From Montifringilla adamsi (lineage: Eukaryota > Chordata > Aves > Passeriformes > Passeridae): a stretch of 64,000 nucleotides of DNA. Below, piece after piece: positions 39,568 to 53,613 of this stretch (within the stretch, counting starts at the first letter, position 1; every line of letters begins with the position of its first letter). A program made the position numbers and the translations under genes. The DNA lies in the NCBI GenBank assembly GCA_017590115.1, contig JAGGNK010013558.1, positions 8,979,752 to 9,043,751 of the forward strand. The letters are read 5' to 3'. The notes beneath the pieces were generated by a model. That model saw only the letters and a program-made list of their open reading frames with translations, searched no databases and was not told the origin of the DNA.

Positions 39568-40485
39568 TGGCTAAACCATACAGATATCTCAGACTGGGTG
39601 CAGATAGGGCAGAGTCATCCTTAGCTTGTCCTCAGTCACCACTTAAAGATTGATGACCAGTAGCTGAAGGCTGTGGTTGCTACACCTTCTAATAGTGCAG
39701 TTTAAAATTCAGGCTGAGCTTGGCCTGCAGAGTTGTTTTCACCTATTGAATGAGCTCCAACCACTTCAACTGAAATTGAATCTGACATCAAGAGTCACCC
39801 AGATGTCCATTAGGTAATAGCAAAGTGTGAACTGAGTTTCCCAGCGAGGAAAAGACACATGCCTACACACAGGTCTGTCCTTTAGGTTTAATAAGATGGG
39901 GTATCAGGACAAAATTCACCAGAGGTATCTAAAGACATGCCTGTAATAGTAGTGAGCAGCAATTTCAGTGCTCCCTTTTGACTGTGTAATAGAAAAAGCC
40001 ATAAAACTGGTGTAATTTAACTGAGAAGTCTGTGCACTTTTGCACATTGTTGTTCATTCCACTTAATAGAGTGCACCTAATGGGCAGCAGATGAGCTGAG
40101 GACATGAATATTATCCCTTAGTGAGACATTTTGTTGAAAATAATTCAGCTTCTGCTAAAATAGTATCTATTTGCTTTAATATGATTTTCCCTTGGGAAGA
40201 TTAAGTACATAACTTTTTAAACTGGTGAAGTTAATGATTGTGTGTATGGAATGAAAGATTTCTAAATTCTGTTATCAGTCCATGCAAAGCAGGGATGATA
40301 TTTGACATGAGATCAGTTGGATGTTTCTGTAAAATTCTGTACTGTATCTCCAAAGCCTACACTGGGAACTGGAGCTTCAGAAGAGGAAATCACATTTCTG
40401 GAAATAATGTGAATTTTGGAACATCCCCATATTTTGTAGTCATGATTTGGTGAAATGTCAGTGTCCAGAAGGGTAAGCATTCTGG
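39567..40485. other. Gene-free sequence right of the poly-T run
   Basis: I looked here for the body of a retroposed sequence whose tail the T run might be. No mRNA-like open frame, ribosomal protein, tRNA or other small-RNA sequence was recognised on the minus strand. The longest frame is about 70 codons and has no domain. Confidence 0.6.
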
Positions 40486-40570
40486 ATCATAGAATCATTG
40501 AGACTGGAAAAACCCTCCAAGACTGTCAAGTTCAACTTTTGACTGAAAACCACCATTTGCACTAAACTGG
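40486..40570 (-). mobile_element. CR1-type LINE 3'-end remnant
   Basis: The stretch starting ATCATAGAATCATTGAGAC, followed by GGAAAAACCCTCCAAGA and CAAGTTCAAC, is the reverse complement of a CR1 3' end, including the AGAATCAT unit of the short terminal repeats that characterise this family. Similarity continues to about 40570 and then stops, indicating a strong 5' truncation or later deletion. Transcription would be right to left. It differs in detail from the remnants at 27.6 and 53.6 kb, suggesting another subfamily. Confidence 0.75.
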
Positions 40571-43500
40571 GTGGTTCAGTGAGTATGGTGAAAGTGGGCA
40601 TGAAGAAGCCACAGAGACTTGTCCTGCCTGCCTGGGCAGGTTGGTCTTTCCATGTTTCTTCTGAAATATCTTTTCCAAAGACAGATCACGTCCCACAGTC
40701 CCTCAAATGACCTCCACATGGGGGTTCATACAACCAAACTTTAGAATATTGCTACTGCTTTAATTTATAAATAATTTCCAAAATTAACTGTAGCCCCAGC
40801 TATGCTTCAAATCTAAATTCTCATTTAAATCTAACCTTCTCTGGGTCTCTACTGCCTCCTTGACATCACCATCAAGTGTGGTTCAAATGTTTCATGTCTA
40901 AAAGTACTTTGATGTGAGGGAAAAACATGTGAAACTTTAGGAGGAAATACCTGCACTGAGCAGATTTCCTTTTTAAAACAAAATATTTTCATTTAAATAA
41001 ATCTGGAAGAAAATATGTCTGGGTAGAATGCACTCTGCTGTTTCCGCTAAGGATGTAGTGGTCATTATAATTAACAAATACTTAGTAACCAAAGACAGAG
41101 GAGTGAACCTCTGGAAATAGCCTGGTGTGTTTTCAGACAGATGCTTGGGAGTTGCTGGAAAAAATGAAAGGTTAAAATAGTTCAGTCTGCAGCTCCAACA
41201 GTCAGTGTTTCCTTCCAGATGACCTACACTTTCAAAACTACCTTATTTCCTCTTTTTCTTAGCAGAAGCTGCAGAAAATCACACATTATTTAACTGAACG
41301 TTCAAGAGAGTTTGGTTGTGATTTTTTAAATTGGTTTTTTCATCAAAAGAATCCGAGTTACATCCTGAAAACATGTTCCCTTAATAACTGAATAATGGTG
41401 CTGCTGTGATGGTCTCTGCTGATGGCTGAATCGATCTTGATGTTGTTCCCAAAGCCAGTGCTGCTTTGCAACACTCAGATAACATTTCCATGGCCAATTT
41501 ACTTTATGCCATGATGCAGTATCAAGTTAAATAGGTTAATTATTTTCTTCTTTTATTGTTATTGCTTTACAACAAGTACTTATCAGTATTTGAACAGGAG
41601 GGTATTAAAAGTCACAAATGCAGCTAGGAGTCGAAATATAGGTGGGGAAATAATGATCTTCAGGAAGGGTTCTCTTGTTTTTAGTACTGACTGGTACTCC
41701 CAAATAGAGTTTATCTAAAAGTCATCTTTAATGCTGCTGACTCAAAGCCTGTAGTTTGGTAGACATGCAGCAGCAGGATGATGGTATTTCAAGAGACTTT
41801 TTCACTGGTTCTCAAAAATGGTTAAGGCAGTATCAGTTCTTTTATGTTCTTCAATCCACACTCTCTTTGCAAGTTATCTACTAAGTAATAATGGAGCCTT
41901 TCTCTGTCAAGGTCATTGTAACCTCCACAACATTAGAGTTGTGTACTTTCCAAGGTTACAGGACTCAGATTTTACATAGATCTCACAAGCCACTAATGCT
42001 GAAGTGCATTAATATTTTAGCTGCCATGGGAGATTATTCCCTATCCCTTAAATCTCTTTTATTCAAGCAAAATGACCATGATTATGATCTTATTCAGCTG
42101 CTGGAAATTAGAAGGCATTATGAAGAAATAAACAGGAATTAGAAACAGTTTATGAATTTTACAGTATCAGTTTGCTGTTAAAATAGTAAACTCCAAATGG
42201 GAGTTATGCATGCTGTGCCTTTTGCAATATATATGTATTTTCAAAATTATATACGAGTTGAAATAAATACTTTAAAAAAGAAATTTTTTTAAGGTACAAA
42301 TAGCAACTTTTCATTAAAATCTCACGATAAAACATATTGAGATTTATCTATTCCAGTCTTTTCTGTTGAAGTTGTTTGATGTTCTATGAATAATAATCTC
42401 TGGAGTCATGTCTCTACTTACCTGCAGCACAGTTTAACTCCCAAAAGTCTTCACTGTTCTCTGTGGTTCAGTAAAAATCTTAATTTCATCCTCTCAGAGA
42501 TGGTGGATCTGGGTTTGGTTTCTGTCTTGGGCACCAGAAGAAAGGAACTTTTGTTATGAAATTTTGGAAATAGGGAGAATACAGAAAGGGGGTCACAAAA
42601 GGCCTGCCTGCCTAGTGGATTTGGCCCTACAGAGAAGCTGGATGGTGGATGACCTAACCTATAAGTAATGTTCTCATCCTTAGCATGGGAGAAGCAATAG
42701 CCAGCTTAGTTCTGAGCAGCCTCAGGCTCTGTGTGCTTGTTCAGTGGCTGAAATATAAAGGACTTTATTGGCAGGCACTAAAGTGAAGCAAATGTGTCCC
42801 CAGGATGTGACCAGGGTGTTGGGGAGCTGAGTTCTGCTCTTGTACCTGAGCACTGGAGATGAGGGCACACAGTGTCTCTCCTGTGAAATAATGTGTTTGG
42901 CTGCTAGGGGAAACTTTCCAGGTTTGTAGTGCTTTGTCAGGGCTTGGTGGGCATGATACTGTCTGGGGTTATTTTCTGGAACTTCTTCTGCTGCATCACG
43001 TCTGAATGTGGTGTCTGAAAATATTGTTGTGGTACCAGGAAGATTCTGTGTGAACTTTTCTGGAAATATATTCTGCCAAACAGTAATTAACACACATCAG
43101 TGAGTGTAGCATTTCCCTGATTTCATGGGTCTGCCCCAAACCCCTGCAGGATGGTTGAAGTAGCTGCCTTTTGAGCCTGCCGCTTAGTATTACCCCTCAG
43201 TGGACTGACTTTGTGTTCAGTACAGCCTTCTCCTGGATAAATTAAATCTGTGGTAGAGGAAAGGGACATGGACAAAAAAAGTGACCTTGGGAGAAGCCAA
43301 GGCATGACTGTGTGTGTTAAGTCGTTTGTTATGTCAGCTGATTTGTTATGAATCACCTCCTTCCCTTTTCAGACAAAAACTTATGTGAGGGGTAGGCCCA
43401 TTCTCTCTTTTTTAATTGTGTTAATTAAAAAAAAAAATTGGTAGCAAGAGAGCTACCATAGGTCTGAAGTAATAAATGGGTTTTACATCTATTATCTGGT

Positions 43501-45035
43501 TAATCAAGAGTTTGTTGTCCGTATGTCCACACCAGTGAATGCATATTGATTACTGATGTTTAAAAATTACTCAAGCAAAAGAAATCACATGGCATTTATA
43601 AATAGAACCATTTCTAGAAACAGTTTACTCTCCCGTTGTGCAGAATATATCCTGCATTGAAAATTCTGAGAAAAGTATATGTGATCTGAACTGGATACTG
43701 GAAACTCGGACACAAATGCTAACCAAGAAGCATAATAAAGAGTAACACAAAGGTCCCAGCCTGCTTCCATTTAAAAGGAAAATGTTTTATCTTCATTTTG
43801 GGGTAATTTGTAGCTTTGCTAACATTCTTTTTCTGTATATAATTTAGTCTCTTTTCCTGCCTAGAAAGATGTTATGGCAGAATCTCTGATTGTTCATGGA
43901 TTAGTGAAAAATACAGAGGCACAATGACACATTTTGACATTGGCCACTTGCCTTAAAGGTCTCCTCTGTACTCCTGCATTAGTCAGTTTAGTACTGTGTT
44001 GCCAGTCAGACAGGACATCCTGTCCTGTCTCTTCACCAACCATCTCTGGCTGCAGATTCCTTTCCACTTCCCTTGCACTTGTTCAGTCTGTCAAACTGAC
44101 ACTCTGTGGGCTGTCCAAAAGTCAAATAAATAGGGAAAAACAACCTGTCAGTCAGCTATGATGCTGCACCCTAAATGATTTGTATATTGTCTTCTTCCCA
44201 TCTACAGGAAATGTGCAGTTGCTCACACCTCATTCTTAATCTAAAAGGCAGAGAAACCTCCAGGTGCTGGGCATCTGCCTTAGTCAGCATCTTTCTCCTT
44301 GCCTTGAAATCCTCTAGATGCAAAGTAGCCTCAGCATCATAACCTCAGGTGTGAGAGAAAGTTTTGGTCTGATAGTTCTGAAACAGCATTCTGAACACAA
44401 TAAATATATTTGACAGAATATGATCTCTGAAATGCAACTGACAGTTGCATTTTTATCTTAAATATATATTGCTGAAATTTCTAATGGCACATCGCTGTCT
44501 TGTGAGCTGCCATGCAGCAGCTGAGACATGGCTGGATCTGTCTGAAAGTTGCTATGCTGAGTGTGCCAAATGCCTGTTTAATTAAGAGCTGGAACTATGG
44601 CTTTTCATGACTTTGTAAGTCTCCATGTGGAGGAAAATGTGGTCCAACTGGTGGACTGCTCACATTTTTGGCCATCTGGACGTGGGCAACAAACAGAAAC
44701 ACAAACACTTTCTTAGCAAAGTGATCATTACTTTGAAGAACATTCTTTGCTATTAAGATTTACAAACCCTATGTTTCTCAGTGAAAAGCAAAGAAATCAT
44801 TTTATATATATTTCTGTAAAATCTTTTGTGACAATATTTGCATACAGACTGTTTTATGATTAAAATGCAGTTAGGAAATATGGTATATGCATGAAATCTA
44901 TATTTACAATAAATTTAAGATGTGCATCTCTGAATATTTCTTTTTGCATCAATTGATATATTTTCTTCATGTACATTAGGGAGGTTTCTCATTTGTGTGA
45001 TCAAAACTTGCTGAACTGTGGTTTATAGCAGACAA

Positions 45036-45049
45036 TTAACAGCTGTTAA
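45036..45049. promoter_or_regulatory. 14-bp palindrome around a CAGCTG E-box
   Basis: TTAACAGCTGTTAA is a perfect palindrome centred on CAGCTG, a site class bound by bHLH dimers. The surrounding 44990-45130 stretch keeps rare CpG-containing words (CACGTAGC, ATCGAT) and homeodomain-like TAAT cores. That profile is typical of deeply conserved enhancers, but conservation has not been tested and the function is inferred. Confidence 0.3.
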
Positions 45050-46436
45050 ATAGGATTATTGCAGGCTGCTATCTTCACGTAGCATCGATTCAAATGCTAA
45101 TTTTGATCAATTTACTTCTCATAAGGCCACCCTACTGCCAGGTATGATCTTCTTGTGATGAATGACAAAATATGTCTGGAAATAGTGTAACCTCTTTCAG
45201 CAGATTTCATGTCCTGGTTTGCAGCTCCTTGACACAGGTCAGAATTCATGAGTGGAGTGTGGTGCCTGAAGAAGTGGCACAATCAGGCCTAGCCAAAACA
45301 ATATTTTCTAAGGGGGTTTTGTGATTATAAATACAATTTTGATTAAAAAAAATGAATAATACTTTTCACCTTTTGATTGTTTTACCTCTTGAAGAATGTC
45401 ATTCACGCTGGGGGATGTGGTAGAAGGAGTCACCTCTGGGTGATGTGTTGTCTCTAAATGGTGCACATCTGTTGAACTGCAGGTTCAAATTCAAAGTACA
45501 TCTTTTTTCCTGCAAAGTTAACTATCATTTCTCTCCATCAACATTTTCCTTCTCTCATCTTTCTTATATGGCTTCACATTGTATGCTTCCCTCTTTCCAG
45601 GTTAACTTCAGGATGCAATAATTTTCTGAGCTTTGCTGTTGGGATGATGTTGTCATGGGAAGACATGCCTTCCTGCCCTTTAACATCTATCTCCCCGTCA
45701 GCCTTTGGCTGGCAGTAGCAATTATGCATGTTGATCCAAGCAGACAGGAAAATTATGCCTTGGAAAGGCATTTCTGGTGAATTAGGTCCCTGCCTTGGGT
45801 CTCTGGGTAGTCACAACTCAGTCAACAAGAATGTGTGGTGCTTGGACACTGGGATTGCTGTTTGGAACTGAAGGGGCTTAGAGTGACCCCTCAGACTCAG
45901 CTGGGAGGCTTCATCCTTAAGCTCTGATCTGTCATTAAATCCTGTTTCACCTTTACAGCTGATATGTGATCCCCTGGTACCCACAGTGCAACTTGGCCTT
46001 GGGTCTGTGGGTGCTTCTGCACAGGACAGTCCTGTGTGCTTGAAAGGAGAGATTGCTAGTTCTGCATAGAAATACCCTACATAAACACTTTCTATCCCTG
46101 ATGCTTATGAAAACAGCAAGAGACTTTTAAAAGTATTTCTGTTAGGTTTGAATTCTGTATTGTTGTCCCTGTTGTTTGGCAAATTTTTACATTTATGGGT
46201 TAGTTAATGCTTTCAAATGTTGCATGAGGAGAATTTTAATTACTCTGATTAGGAATGAAAGAAAGAAAAAGATTGTCTTATGCTTTCAGTTTTACTGTTG
46301 TCTCACAATGTCTTTCATATTTAAACAAAAAAGTTGTATAAAGTAATAAGTTTACTGTTAGTACGGTGAAAGGACATGCAATAAAATAGGATATATATTC
46401 CATTCAGTCTAGTTATTTATCTGATCAGCAACCTGT

Positions 46437-46457
46437 AAGGTATATTCTATATACCTT
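46437..46457. repeat. Perfect 9-bp inverted repeat with 3-nt loop
   Basis: AAGGTATAT and ATATACCTT pair exactly around TCT. The stem does not extend further. Such a compact AT-rich hairpin may be chance structure. No transposon terminal motif was seen beside it. Confidence 0.8.
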
Positions 46458-48649
46458 GCATAAATTTTAGACTTGACTTTTCAACTAAATCCTTGACAAT
46501 TGTGTTATATTAAGTGACAATATTAAAAATAATTTAATTTTTCATAGTCCTGTGTAGCCCAGAGATTCACAAACATACAGCAATAGTCTTTAATGTAATG
46601 CTTCTCAGATTTTTCCTAAATTTTATTTAAGTCGGTTACAACAGGGAAAATTAAGAGCCTTTTCTGATAAAATAATAACACAATTGGAATGAAGTATCAC
46701 TGGAAAGCTTCAGCCATCTCCAGTTTAAATAAACATAATCAATCACGTCACTATGACATTTTCTTCATCAAATAGGCACCAATGTGTTGTTCTTAATTAC
46801 ATCCAGACTTGCATCCTAGGAAAACTAATGACTAAGGCTTTAGAATTGCTATTAATGCTCAGAAGGAGTTATTAGGATAAAGGGTTTAAAATAGTCTTGT
46901 TTTCATAGGGGTCAGTATTTATTGTGGTTTTCTGTCAGCGTGTCTTACACTTGCATTACAGATGTTACAGTGTTCATCCATTTTCATGACAATGATAAAG
47001 TAGAACATACATTGTTTTGTGGGTTTTCAACAGTTAAGAACAGAAACATAACACAGGATGATGAATGGATGGCTGTCTGACAACTAACTACTGTAAAAGG
47101 AATATGCTCAATGAAGAATTTTGCATTAAGAAATTTTATTTCTCACTTGCTCTGCAGAGTAACAAACAATTATGTTAAGTAAAAATTATTCTTAAGTAAT
47201 CTCTATTTTAGAATACATAAATAATAATATGTTTCAGGATTGTGCCACTTGTTGGACATAAGAGGTAGGTAAATCATTATTAAACTATCAATTTTCTGAT
47301 AAATTAAGCCTGTTTTCTATTCATGAAATATCCAAGCAGACTTAGAGTGTTCATAATGATTTGAAAACCACTTCCTTCCCTCTGTATTGATTGTAAGTAT
47401 TTGCTTTATTTAGAAACTATGTTTTGCTCATAACACATTATGATAAGAGTTATGGTAAAGCTCACTTATATTCCTCTGCTGGCAGAAGACAGAAACCTTT
47501 TACACTAATGAGGAGTGAAATTATTACTACTGACAGATAACCATATTCCTCTCAAAGTTCCCCATTCCTATCTGAAATACAAAATGAAAAATAGTTACTC
47601 CCCAATATGTTTGGAACCAAAACTCACATTGCACTCCTGGTGAAACAAATAAGTCAAACTTCAGGTACAGCTGAAATAAAAAGTTTCAGAACTGACCAGA
47701 AGACTTGCAGATAATTAATCAGCCTTGCTCTTATCTCCATAGGGCTTATTAATGTGCCCATTGAAGTAATTTGAACTTTAGTTTCAGAGAAACCTTTGCA
47801 AACAGAGCCTCTGGAGAGGCTCATGGCCTGATCAAGGGTGTCTTGGAGATGACCAAAGTGCTGCAGAGACGTTTGGCAAAGGCTGTGTTTGGAGCAGTAG
47901 CATGTGGCACTTATCCCATCTTGACACATGTAAAAATAGCTAGTTTGGAATAGTTTGTTCTTGTGCCATTTTGAGTGAAATCTTGCCCACAGTGGCTTTT
48001 GGAGCTCAGCGCAAAATTCTACGAAAAATTGATGGTCTGGAGCCTGCCTTCAAATATTTGTCCATCAGTCCCCTTGACTTAGCAGCCTTTGAAACTCTAC
48101 CCTTTCTTAAAATGCGAATCAGACTTTATTACTGTCATAAGCAGATAAATTCTAGCAGCAAAGACTTGTAGAGAAAATACTGTGTGTTTTAGCATTAACA
48201 AAAGCTCTAAAATCTTTCTGAACCAATGGAGAAATTAATAAATACAGCTCCACAAAGTAATAGCTGCCTCTTCAGTCTGCAAACTGACGCCTTTCACTCA
48301 GACTGGTAATGGAGATGCAGAGCAAATAAGCTTATGCTCAGTCCTGCATTCCACGGTGGCTGAGAGCTGGAGCTGTGCCACAGGCAAAACAGGTGGGGGG
48401 TGAGAGAGTCATCTTTTGATCTGCACTAATCAGAAGGGCAGCAATAGGATTCTGTCAGCATTAATTGTAAGTGCAATTAGGAACGTTACATTCTGTGTCA
48501 GCGTTAGATGGGGTATGGCCCAGTGTGGAAATAGCAACTGGAAATATGGTGAGAGTACTGAGACACAGGGGAGGAAAAATACTGGCAGTGAGGGCATCAG
48601 AAAAGCTACTTGAAATCTGGATTCATCTTATTTTCTGACCCACACAATT

Positions 48650-48680
48650 AAAAAAAAAAAAAAAAGAAAAAAAAAAGAAG
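48650..48680 (+). repeat. Interrupted poly-A / homopurine tract
   Basis: Sixteen A, one G, ten A and a short GAAG tail form 31 uninterrupted purines. It is a simple-sequence tract. No retrocopy was recognised to its left. Confidence 0.85.
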
Positions 48681-51600
48681 TAAAATCCAGTGTTCTAAAT
48701 GATTAGCATTTTCAGAACAGTGATTGTTTCCATTACATGTTCATACAGATCTGGAAAAAGTCGGGGTCATGTTACTGTGATATCAAAATGAGAAGTCATT
48801 CTTTGATAGAGACACTAAACAGAATCCTTGAAAGGATGAATATTGCATGTTCTAGTGATAGGTGGCAGAGCAGAGACTGAGGATGAAATTCCAACTTGGC
48901 TGACTTTATTGTCAAAGCTCTCGGTGGTTTCAAGGTGGCTGAGATTTCAGACTGCATATTTGAAAGCATCCTGAAGAATGCCTCAGACTGCTATCACTAA
49001 ACTGACAGTGGTGTTCATATGTCCTGTTGGGAAGACCACAGACACAAGTGCTTTTATTTGTGTTTATGTGATGAAAGTGTGTATTGTATAGGTGAGTAAT
49101 TACTAAGATTAATAAATTTATCTTTGTTTCTCATACAAATGTTTCTTTTCCTGCGTATGAAAGGGAGTGCAGGATTCAAAACAGAAGTGAAATTAAATAA
49201 AAAAGGGTAAAATTTGACTGCAGTCATAGTGAAAACACACTGTAATTTATGAGCAAAGTATCTCTGTGCCAAGTTCTGGGCCATTTGTATTGATTTTCAT
49301 TAATAAAGTGGAGTTGATATGGTAGTATAACAATCATGTAATATATACATTCAGGCTCATGCTTATTTTGAAAACAGCCAATAAAAAATAATGGAGCAGT
49401 AAAGAAGTATTTTTTCTTGGTTAAAGACTTGTATAATAACAGTATTTGCAAGTGGGTTTGTCTGGTTTTATGGTGTTTGGAAATGTTGGATAATGTGGAG
49501 ATATTTTGTATAGGAAAACTTCCCTCTTTACCAGAAATTATTCTAAAAGCTAAACAACGCACACCTTCCCCAAACACATCCAGAAAATCTTATCAATATT
49601 CTTTATTGTACTATGGCTCTTATATATGTGTTTTGCATCAGTTTAGAGTCAGAAATGCAGCGTTCCTCCCAGGGCTCTGGGTTTGCCTGCAGGACTGGAG
49701 GGTGCAGTCTGGTGGTGCTGGGCTCACTCAAAGGGTTTTGCTTCTTAGCACAGGAAGATATCACCACAGAACACAGACCTCCAAATTCTCTTTCCTCAGG
49801 TGTTTTTCAGAAGCTACTTAATGTAAGCCAACAAGGCTTTAAATCACTATAACTTTTAAAAATTACTCACAGAGGTGTCTGACCTCTGGACAGCCCTTTG
49901 ACTGGTTTTTGACAGATAATGCAGAAGCCAGGCTGGAATTTGAGCTCTGAGCTATCATCTCATCAGCATTTAGTATTGCTATGATAGCACAGAGAAAGGA
50001 AATAATGTAAGAAAAACAGGAATTGGAAACAAGAATGCACTGAAAGATGTTAAGCATAATTTGTAAGTAGTATTGTGGGTTTTTCTCTTCCTTCTGGCTG
50101 TATTCACACCCGATAAAGCAAATGCCATATGGAAGGATCAGCAGTGACTCACACGGCATTGTACAGAGCTGGTTTGCGAGTGCCAGATGATGTATTTGCT
50201 ATTTATGTAGTCAACAGACAGTTCTAGGAAGCTTCTAAAGTGGTTCAGAGACAAAGAATGATTTGTCACTGACAATCAGTGTCTTATGTAGCAGCTTCAG
50301 AGCTGGGGCAAATGGACTAATCTTATTCATTCCTTTCCGAGTCTTAATGGTTTGTCTGGAAAGTATAGACTATTCTTACACATGAAGACCCTAGAAAAAT
50401 AAACCAAGTGCTAGAATGACTCTCCTGGTATTAAAAACAGGCAAAAAAAAGAGAATAGATCATTAGGACAGGCTAGCGGTTCAGATGTCAGCACAAAAAT
50501 TCAAGCTTCAAATTTCTTCAAAATTTACAAAAATTTGTATTTGAATATTATGATTTGAACCTTCCACCACCTGCATAATTGCTCAAGTAACCAAGAACAG
50601 TCTAGAACTTAATGCCTGTTAAGAGCATCTACAGAACCACAAAAATAAATGAACAAAAAGCCCAAAACAAACCAAGCAAAGCCAAAATATTTTTTATATT
50701 GTTTCAGTGAAGTAGAGGTACTTCTTTATGATGTCTATAGATTTTTAAAACTTAAACTTTCAATGGTTTTATAAATTTAAAATGTTCAGATTTTCAGTGT
50801 ATAAAATTCTACTAGAGTTGGTAATTTTTTCTATTTTGTCTAATTTGCATCTTTAATGTTTGAAAGATAATTCACTGTTTTTAGAGAAAGTTCATAATTT
50901 CTTTGCCTGTCATTCTCACTTTTCAGAGATGATGTTTTCACAGAAATCTTTTGGAAAGATCTGGTCAGATCGTTAATCTTCACTGATTATTACTTTTAAA
51001 TACTAGAAAAATGAAGCCTGTTCTTGTGTGTTGGAGAAAAATCACCCTCAATTTTTTTGGCTGTCACTCTTGTTCTGGTAGGTGAAACAGCTTTTTGTAC
51101 TTTCACATCTTGTATTTCAGTCTTCTCAGAGGGGTTTATGAGAAGCAGAATGTGTGATGAGGAGTTGGCTGGTAAAAGAGAAGAAAGGCCCTAAGCCTTG
51201 TTTTAAATCTTGAAAACTTTGAAGCTTTCTGTCTCAGAATGGTCCATGCTAAAAAATCAACACTTTGCAAGTAATATTGTGCTACAGACCTCTTTGAAAT
51301 GAAGAAGTTTATCTAAGGAAGATCAGTGTACTAACTGAGGAAGAAAAGGTACTTGAAATCTAAAGATTCAGGTTCAAATTGATAGCTGATTGATTAAAAA
51401 TAAATTAGTAGAGGATGGAATGTCCTCTTTTCTGAATGTTATGATTGATTTTGGAAAACTTGAAAGCATTACAGCTTTTGTGAAAGACTTTACAAATCTT
51501 GTAGTAGTAGGACTGACCTAAATTTCTTCAAAAGTGACAACTCTGGTAGGGAAGAAAGACAACAAGGGATTTTATTGTCTTATTCTTTTTCCGAAGTTCC

Positions 51601-53613
51601 CCTCAAAATAAAGAAAAAAAAACTTAACTGAATGGTCAACTTGAAATTGTTTTTCTTATAAAAGCCTACAATTTTCTTTGCTTCTTTAGGGTGGTCTGAT
51701 TTTTCTAATTGTATATGGTGAAGATGAGGATTCACTCCGAAACTGAAACCTCATAAGTGTAAAGTTCTCCCCTCTGTGTGCCCTTGCCCTTTGTTAGGAA
51801 CTTGTTTATCTGTGTGGGGGTCACAGGTGAGTTCCTCAAGAGCAACTGAAAACTTTCAGTGATGTTTTTTTTTTTCCTTTGAGAAATCAATTATCCTCAA
51901 AGCTTCTTCGGATGCTGCCCTGTTCTGTCCAACTGGGAAAACTAACTTCCACAGCAAATTATGTGTCTGCTGATCTGCATTACATATTGGAAGGAGACTG
52001 CATGAGATTCTGCCCTTTAGGTGGATTGAATTTGTCTAATTTCTTGGGTTTTCTTCTTTTGCTGCAGTGTAATGATAGACCTTACCTAAACTGATGAAAT
52101 GCTGGTTCCTGGCCAAAAATTTAAAGCACCGAGTGTATTTTCTGCTAGGACAGTTGATATTAGCTCATTAGCATCTTTCACAGCTGAAATAACACAGGGA
52201 GCCAATATGAATTGAAGGCTCCCAGGGGGCTAATTTCCTCCCACTGATTGGAGAGTGATGAAAACAAAGAATAAGAGGTCAGACAGCATCTAATTTCAAA
52301 AAGGGCCCTATTGGTGGGGAGAACATCTGAGATCAAAAGACCATCATCCAAGTGTAATCCATACAGACCTGGTCTGTGATAAACAGTAAAATCGGCCTTT
52401 ATAACAATATTACCATTCATTATTTTAATGCATCTAATGATTTTCCTCCCTATGGCCTTTTTTTTGCCCTCTACACAAAATCCATACTTGTATTGTCACA
52501 TTTCTAGTGATATTTGAATTGATGAGCACTGTCCTTGGCAGTAGCTTTGCAGCTGAGCTGACAGTATGCACTGTCACCAGAGTCACCACCACTGGGCTGG
52601 CTGCCTGATAAACACAAGGTATGTCTTCACATTTCAGGTTCCTGAGTAAAGCTCTTCCTCCTAAAGCCCCGACCCTCTCTACCATAAAGCATTTTTGGTA
52701 CATTTCCTCAGCTGCTCAAATGCCTCTGATATCAGAGGAAAAGAAATAATTAAAGACTAAAATTCAGCACAACAGATGCACAAATGAATGTTGGGATGAA
52801 TATAGCACAAGCTCAGAAGTTAACTGTCATCACTCCCCATTGCATTTTGTCTGTTCCATGTGCTGTGCACCTGTGGCTTGCAGACAATGGCTTTGATTGC
52901 ACTATGGAAAACAGGCAGTCAAGTTAAAGCTGCTGCTGCCTGTTGCTGGGTCTTTGTTCTCTCCTGTGAGCTCCTTGTAAGTTTCTCTCCTGTTTTTTTC
53001 ATTAGTATTATTTTTATATTACCTCCGTGTGGTCTTTTAAGTATTATATTCATGGCCTTTGCTGCCACTTTTGAGATACTCTAAATATCTCAGTAGTGAA
53101 GAGGAAAACCAAGGTTAAGTGGAGGCAATGTGGATGTCAGACAGAAGAAAACATATATTCAGCAATCTGTGAAGTACACAAATACAGGGCCAGTGCTGTA
53201 CTGACTTGAGTCCACCAGGCAGCAGAAATAAATTAACAGCAGACTATCCCCTCCTCCAGATCCTATCATCAAAATTAAGTGAACACCTGCACTAAATAAA
53301 ATTGAGCTGAACCAGTGTGAATATCCAATTCTGGGCTTGATTTGCTGTTCCAATACTCCAGTTTTATGCTGGCATAAATTCTCTTTAATAGAGTTACATG
53401 GTTATGAATTGGGAGTAATGTGGTTGTGAATTAAGTAGTTCAGGTTCTTTCCTCTGATGTCAGGTCTTGTTTGCTTTGGAGTATCAATAGAGATGCCACT
53501 TTATGTCCTCTCTGATAGAGCACAGAGTTGAAGAAGTAGTGTCAGACTACATGATTTTTGAGAAAAGATTTTTGTGACATTTTCCATCATTTTGTTTCTC
53601 TAGATTCTCACGC

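Larger units (their letters stand above)
40571..53613. other. Gene-free AT-rich sequence with candidate conserved elements
   Basis: No gene was recognised in these 13 kb. Frames of 123 codons (minus, 42722-43093), 117 codons (minus, 49224-49577) and 134 codons (plus, 49417-49821) have no domain, and the last two overlap on opposite strands. Notable items are the 14-bp palindrome in a CpG-retaining block at 45.0 kb, the 9-bp hairpin at 46437, the motif cluster near 46.73 kb and an A-rich tract at 48650. A mild GC rise is seen at 42700-43180. Confidence 0.65.

Noticed and set aside
39380..39574. Open frame ending in a long poly-phenylalanine tract
   Set aside because: The phenylalanines are translated from the T homopolymer; the remaining residues show no domain.
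49224..49821. Overlapping 117- and 134-codon frames on opposite strands
   Set aside because: Both cannot easily be real, and neither has a domain; they are best seen as chance openings.
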